From the NCBI GenBank assembly GCA_905221605.1, contig CAJNDS010002389.1:1-64000 (forward strand): a DNA stretch of 64,000 nucleotides. The letters run 5' to 3'. Positions 63,281 to 64,000 of this stretch are shown in pieces. This DNA is from Symbiodinium natans (Eukaryota; Sar; Dinophyceae; Suessiales; Symbiodiniaceae). Position 1 is the first letter of the stretch; the number at the start of each line of letters is the position of its first letter. Position numbers and translations under genes: made by a program. The notes below the pieces were generated by a model. The model ran no database searches, had not been told where the DNA came from, and saw only the letters and a list, made by a program, of their open reading frames with translations.

Positions 63281-63397
63281 GTTTACCTCGCAAGGGCTTC
63301 ACACCACCGCGGCTCATGCCATGGTTTTCTGCCGCACAGGATATCGCAACGGCAATGGTGCTTCAACATGCTGCGCTCCGACCCTGACCTCCTCACA
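63281..63397 (+). other. GC-rich island between telomere-like blocks
   Basis: CCCTAAA on the left, TTTAGGG on the right. Plus frame reads RKGFTPPRLMPWFSAAQDI then ATAMVLQHAALRP and a TGA. Unassigned. Confidence 0.36.
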
Positions 63398-63520
63398 GGG
63401 TTTAGGGTTTAGGGTTTAGGGTTTAGGGTTTAGGGTTTAGGGTTTAGGGTATAGGGTTTGGGGTTTAGGGTTTGGGGTTTAGGGTTTGGGGTTTAGGGTG
63501 TTTAGGGTTTCGGGCTTAGG
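63398..63520 (+). repeat. Telomere-like block, TTTAGGG/TTTGGGG
   Basis: About 16 heptamers; TTTGGGG and TTTAGGG alternate towards the right, a dimeric variant pattern. Confidence 0.96.
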
Positions 63521-63594
63521 GAGTAAGGGACCATATTAATGGCCCATGCAACTACCATTATAGACAAATCCCGAACCCTAAAGTCTACTTGTAG

Positions 63595-63690
63595 AGCTTG
63601 CGCCTTCGAGAAAGCACACGCCGGGCGATGGGCAACGCGGCGAGAGACCAAGGCACTGACAAGTGGAGCGTGGGCTTGGCGGGTCCTAGG
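63595..63690 (+). other. GC-rich island, exon-like frame
   Basis: Plus frame reads LRESTRRAMGNAARDQGTDK then WSVGLAGP before a TAG. Not directly flanked by clean telomere-like blocks. Unassigned. Confidence 0.3.
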
Positions 63691-63844
63691 GGATCTCTAT
63701 CTTGTCGTATGCCCCTGAGCTGGCTCTAGTTTAGGGCACCATAAATAAAGCCCACTTAGCACAGGGGCCTTAGCATCAGAGTAGGGAATTAGGGAGTAAG
63801 ATTTGCGGCTTACTATAGTATGAATATCTCGGGACCATAACGGG

Positions 63845-63912
63845 AGACCCTAAACCCTAAACCCTAAACCCTAAACCCTAAACCCTAAACCCTAAACCCT
63901 AAACCCTAAACC
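63845..63912 (-). repeat. Telomere-like block, CCCTAAA
   Basis: About ten perfect heptamers. The last 90 bp of the window are unremarkable mixed sequence. Confidence 0.97.
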
Positions 63913-64000
63913 GAGACTATTCATAGTTAGGCACCCATATTAGTTTAGCTCAGCCACCGTGTGCTGGTGAAGGGGTGAAGGTTGGATGGGTGGCTGGGAG

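Noticed and set aside
63845..64000. True chromosome end
   Set aside because: The CCCTAAA block is short, of internal polarity, and followed by ordinary sequence to the window edge.
1..64000. rRNA, tRNA, spliced-leader RNA or snRNA genes
   Set aside because: Looked for by eye using conserved words (spliced-leader GTAGCCATTTTGGCTC core, tRNA B-box GGTTCGANNCC). No convincing match, though single tRNA genes could be missed without a covariance search.

Overview
This window reads as nuclear DNA of a eukaryotic microbe, most likely a dinoflagellate and possibly Symbiodiniaceae or a relative. There are no bacterial-style operons and no long uninterrupted genes. About 15 kb is packed with TTTAGGG-type telomere-like repeats. 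The only gene I recognise is a multipass membrane protein with a DEFWSHSW motif, which I recall as a large family of uncharacterised dinoflagellate proteins. That attribution is from memory and needs a database search. I found no rRNA, tRNA, CRISPR array, viral gene or spliced-leader gene.

Layout. (1) 1-8216 is a 35-bp satellite in two opposed arrays, plus-oriented at 1-4288 and inverted at 4833-8216, around a 544-bp AT-rich core. The inverted array decays steadily away from the core into more AT-rich DNA (8217-8990). (2) 8991-45091 is mid-GC DNA with scattered open, exon-like stretches, microsatellites, decayed telomere-like repeats and a tandem repeat of about 838-841 bp (19979-22966, dimeric period 1679 bp). 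It also holds two exons of the DEFWSHSW gene on the minus strand (28684-30582) around an intron filled with a G-rich repeat. (3) 45092-48618 is a compact composite element. Imperfect inverted arms enclose a 71-bp repeat and about 28 copies of a monomer of roughly 110 bp, most carrying a strong G/C hairpin, organised in a higher-order unit of about 820 bp. (4) 48920-64000 is a mosaic of telomere-like blocks in alternating orientation. Between them lie short GC-rich exon-like islands, short inverted-repeat elements of at least three families, and several local tandem repeats.

The most interesting pattern is in region 4. Intervals with CCCTAAA on the left and TTTAGGG on the right, the geometry of a linear molecule with a telomere at each end, mostly hold a GC-rich island of 55-130 bp that is open in at least one frame. 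Intervals of the opposite polarity, the geometry of fused telomeres, mostly hold foldback elements or direct junctions. This suggests a concatemer of telomere-capped fragments, but it rests on a hand survey and the open frames are too short to prove coding.

Only the DEFWSHSW gene has a recognisable identity. All other coding-like calls are low-confidence open stretches, so no functional network between genes can be inferred.
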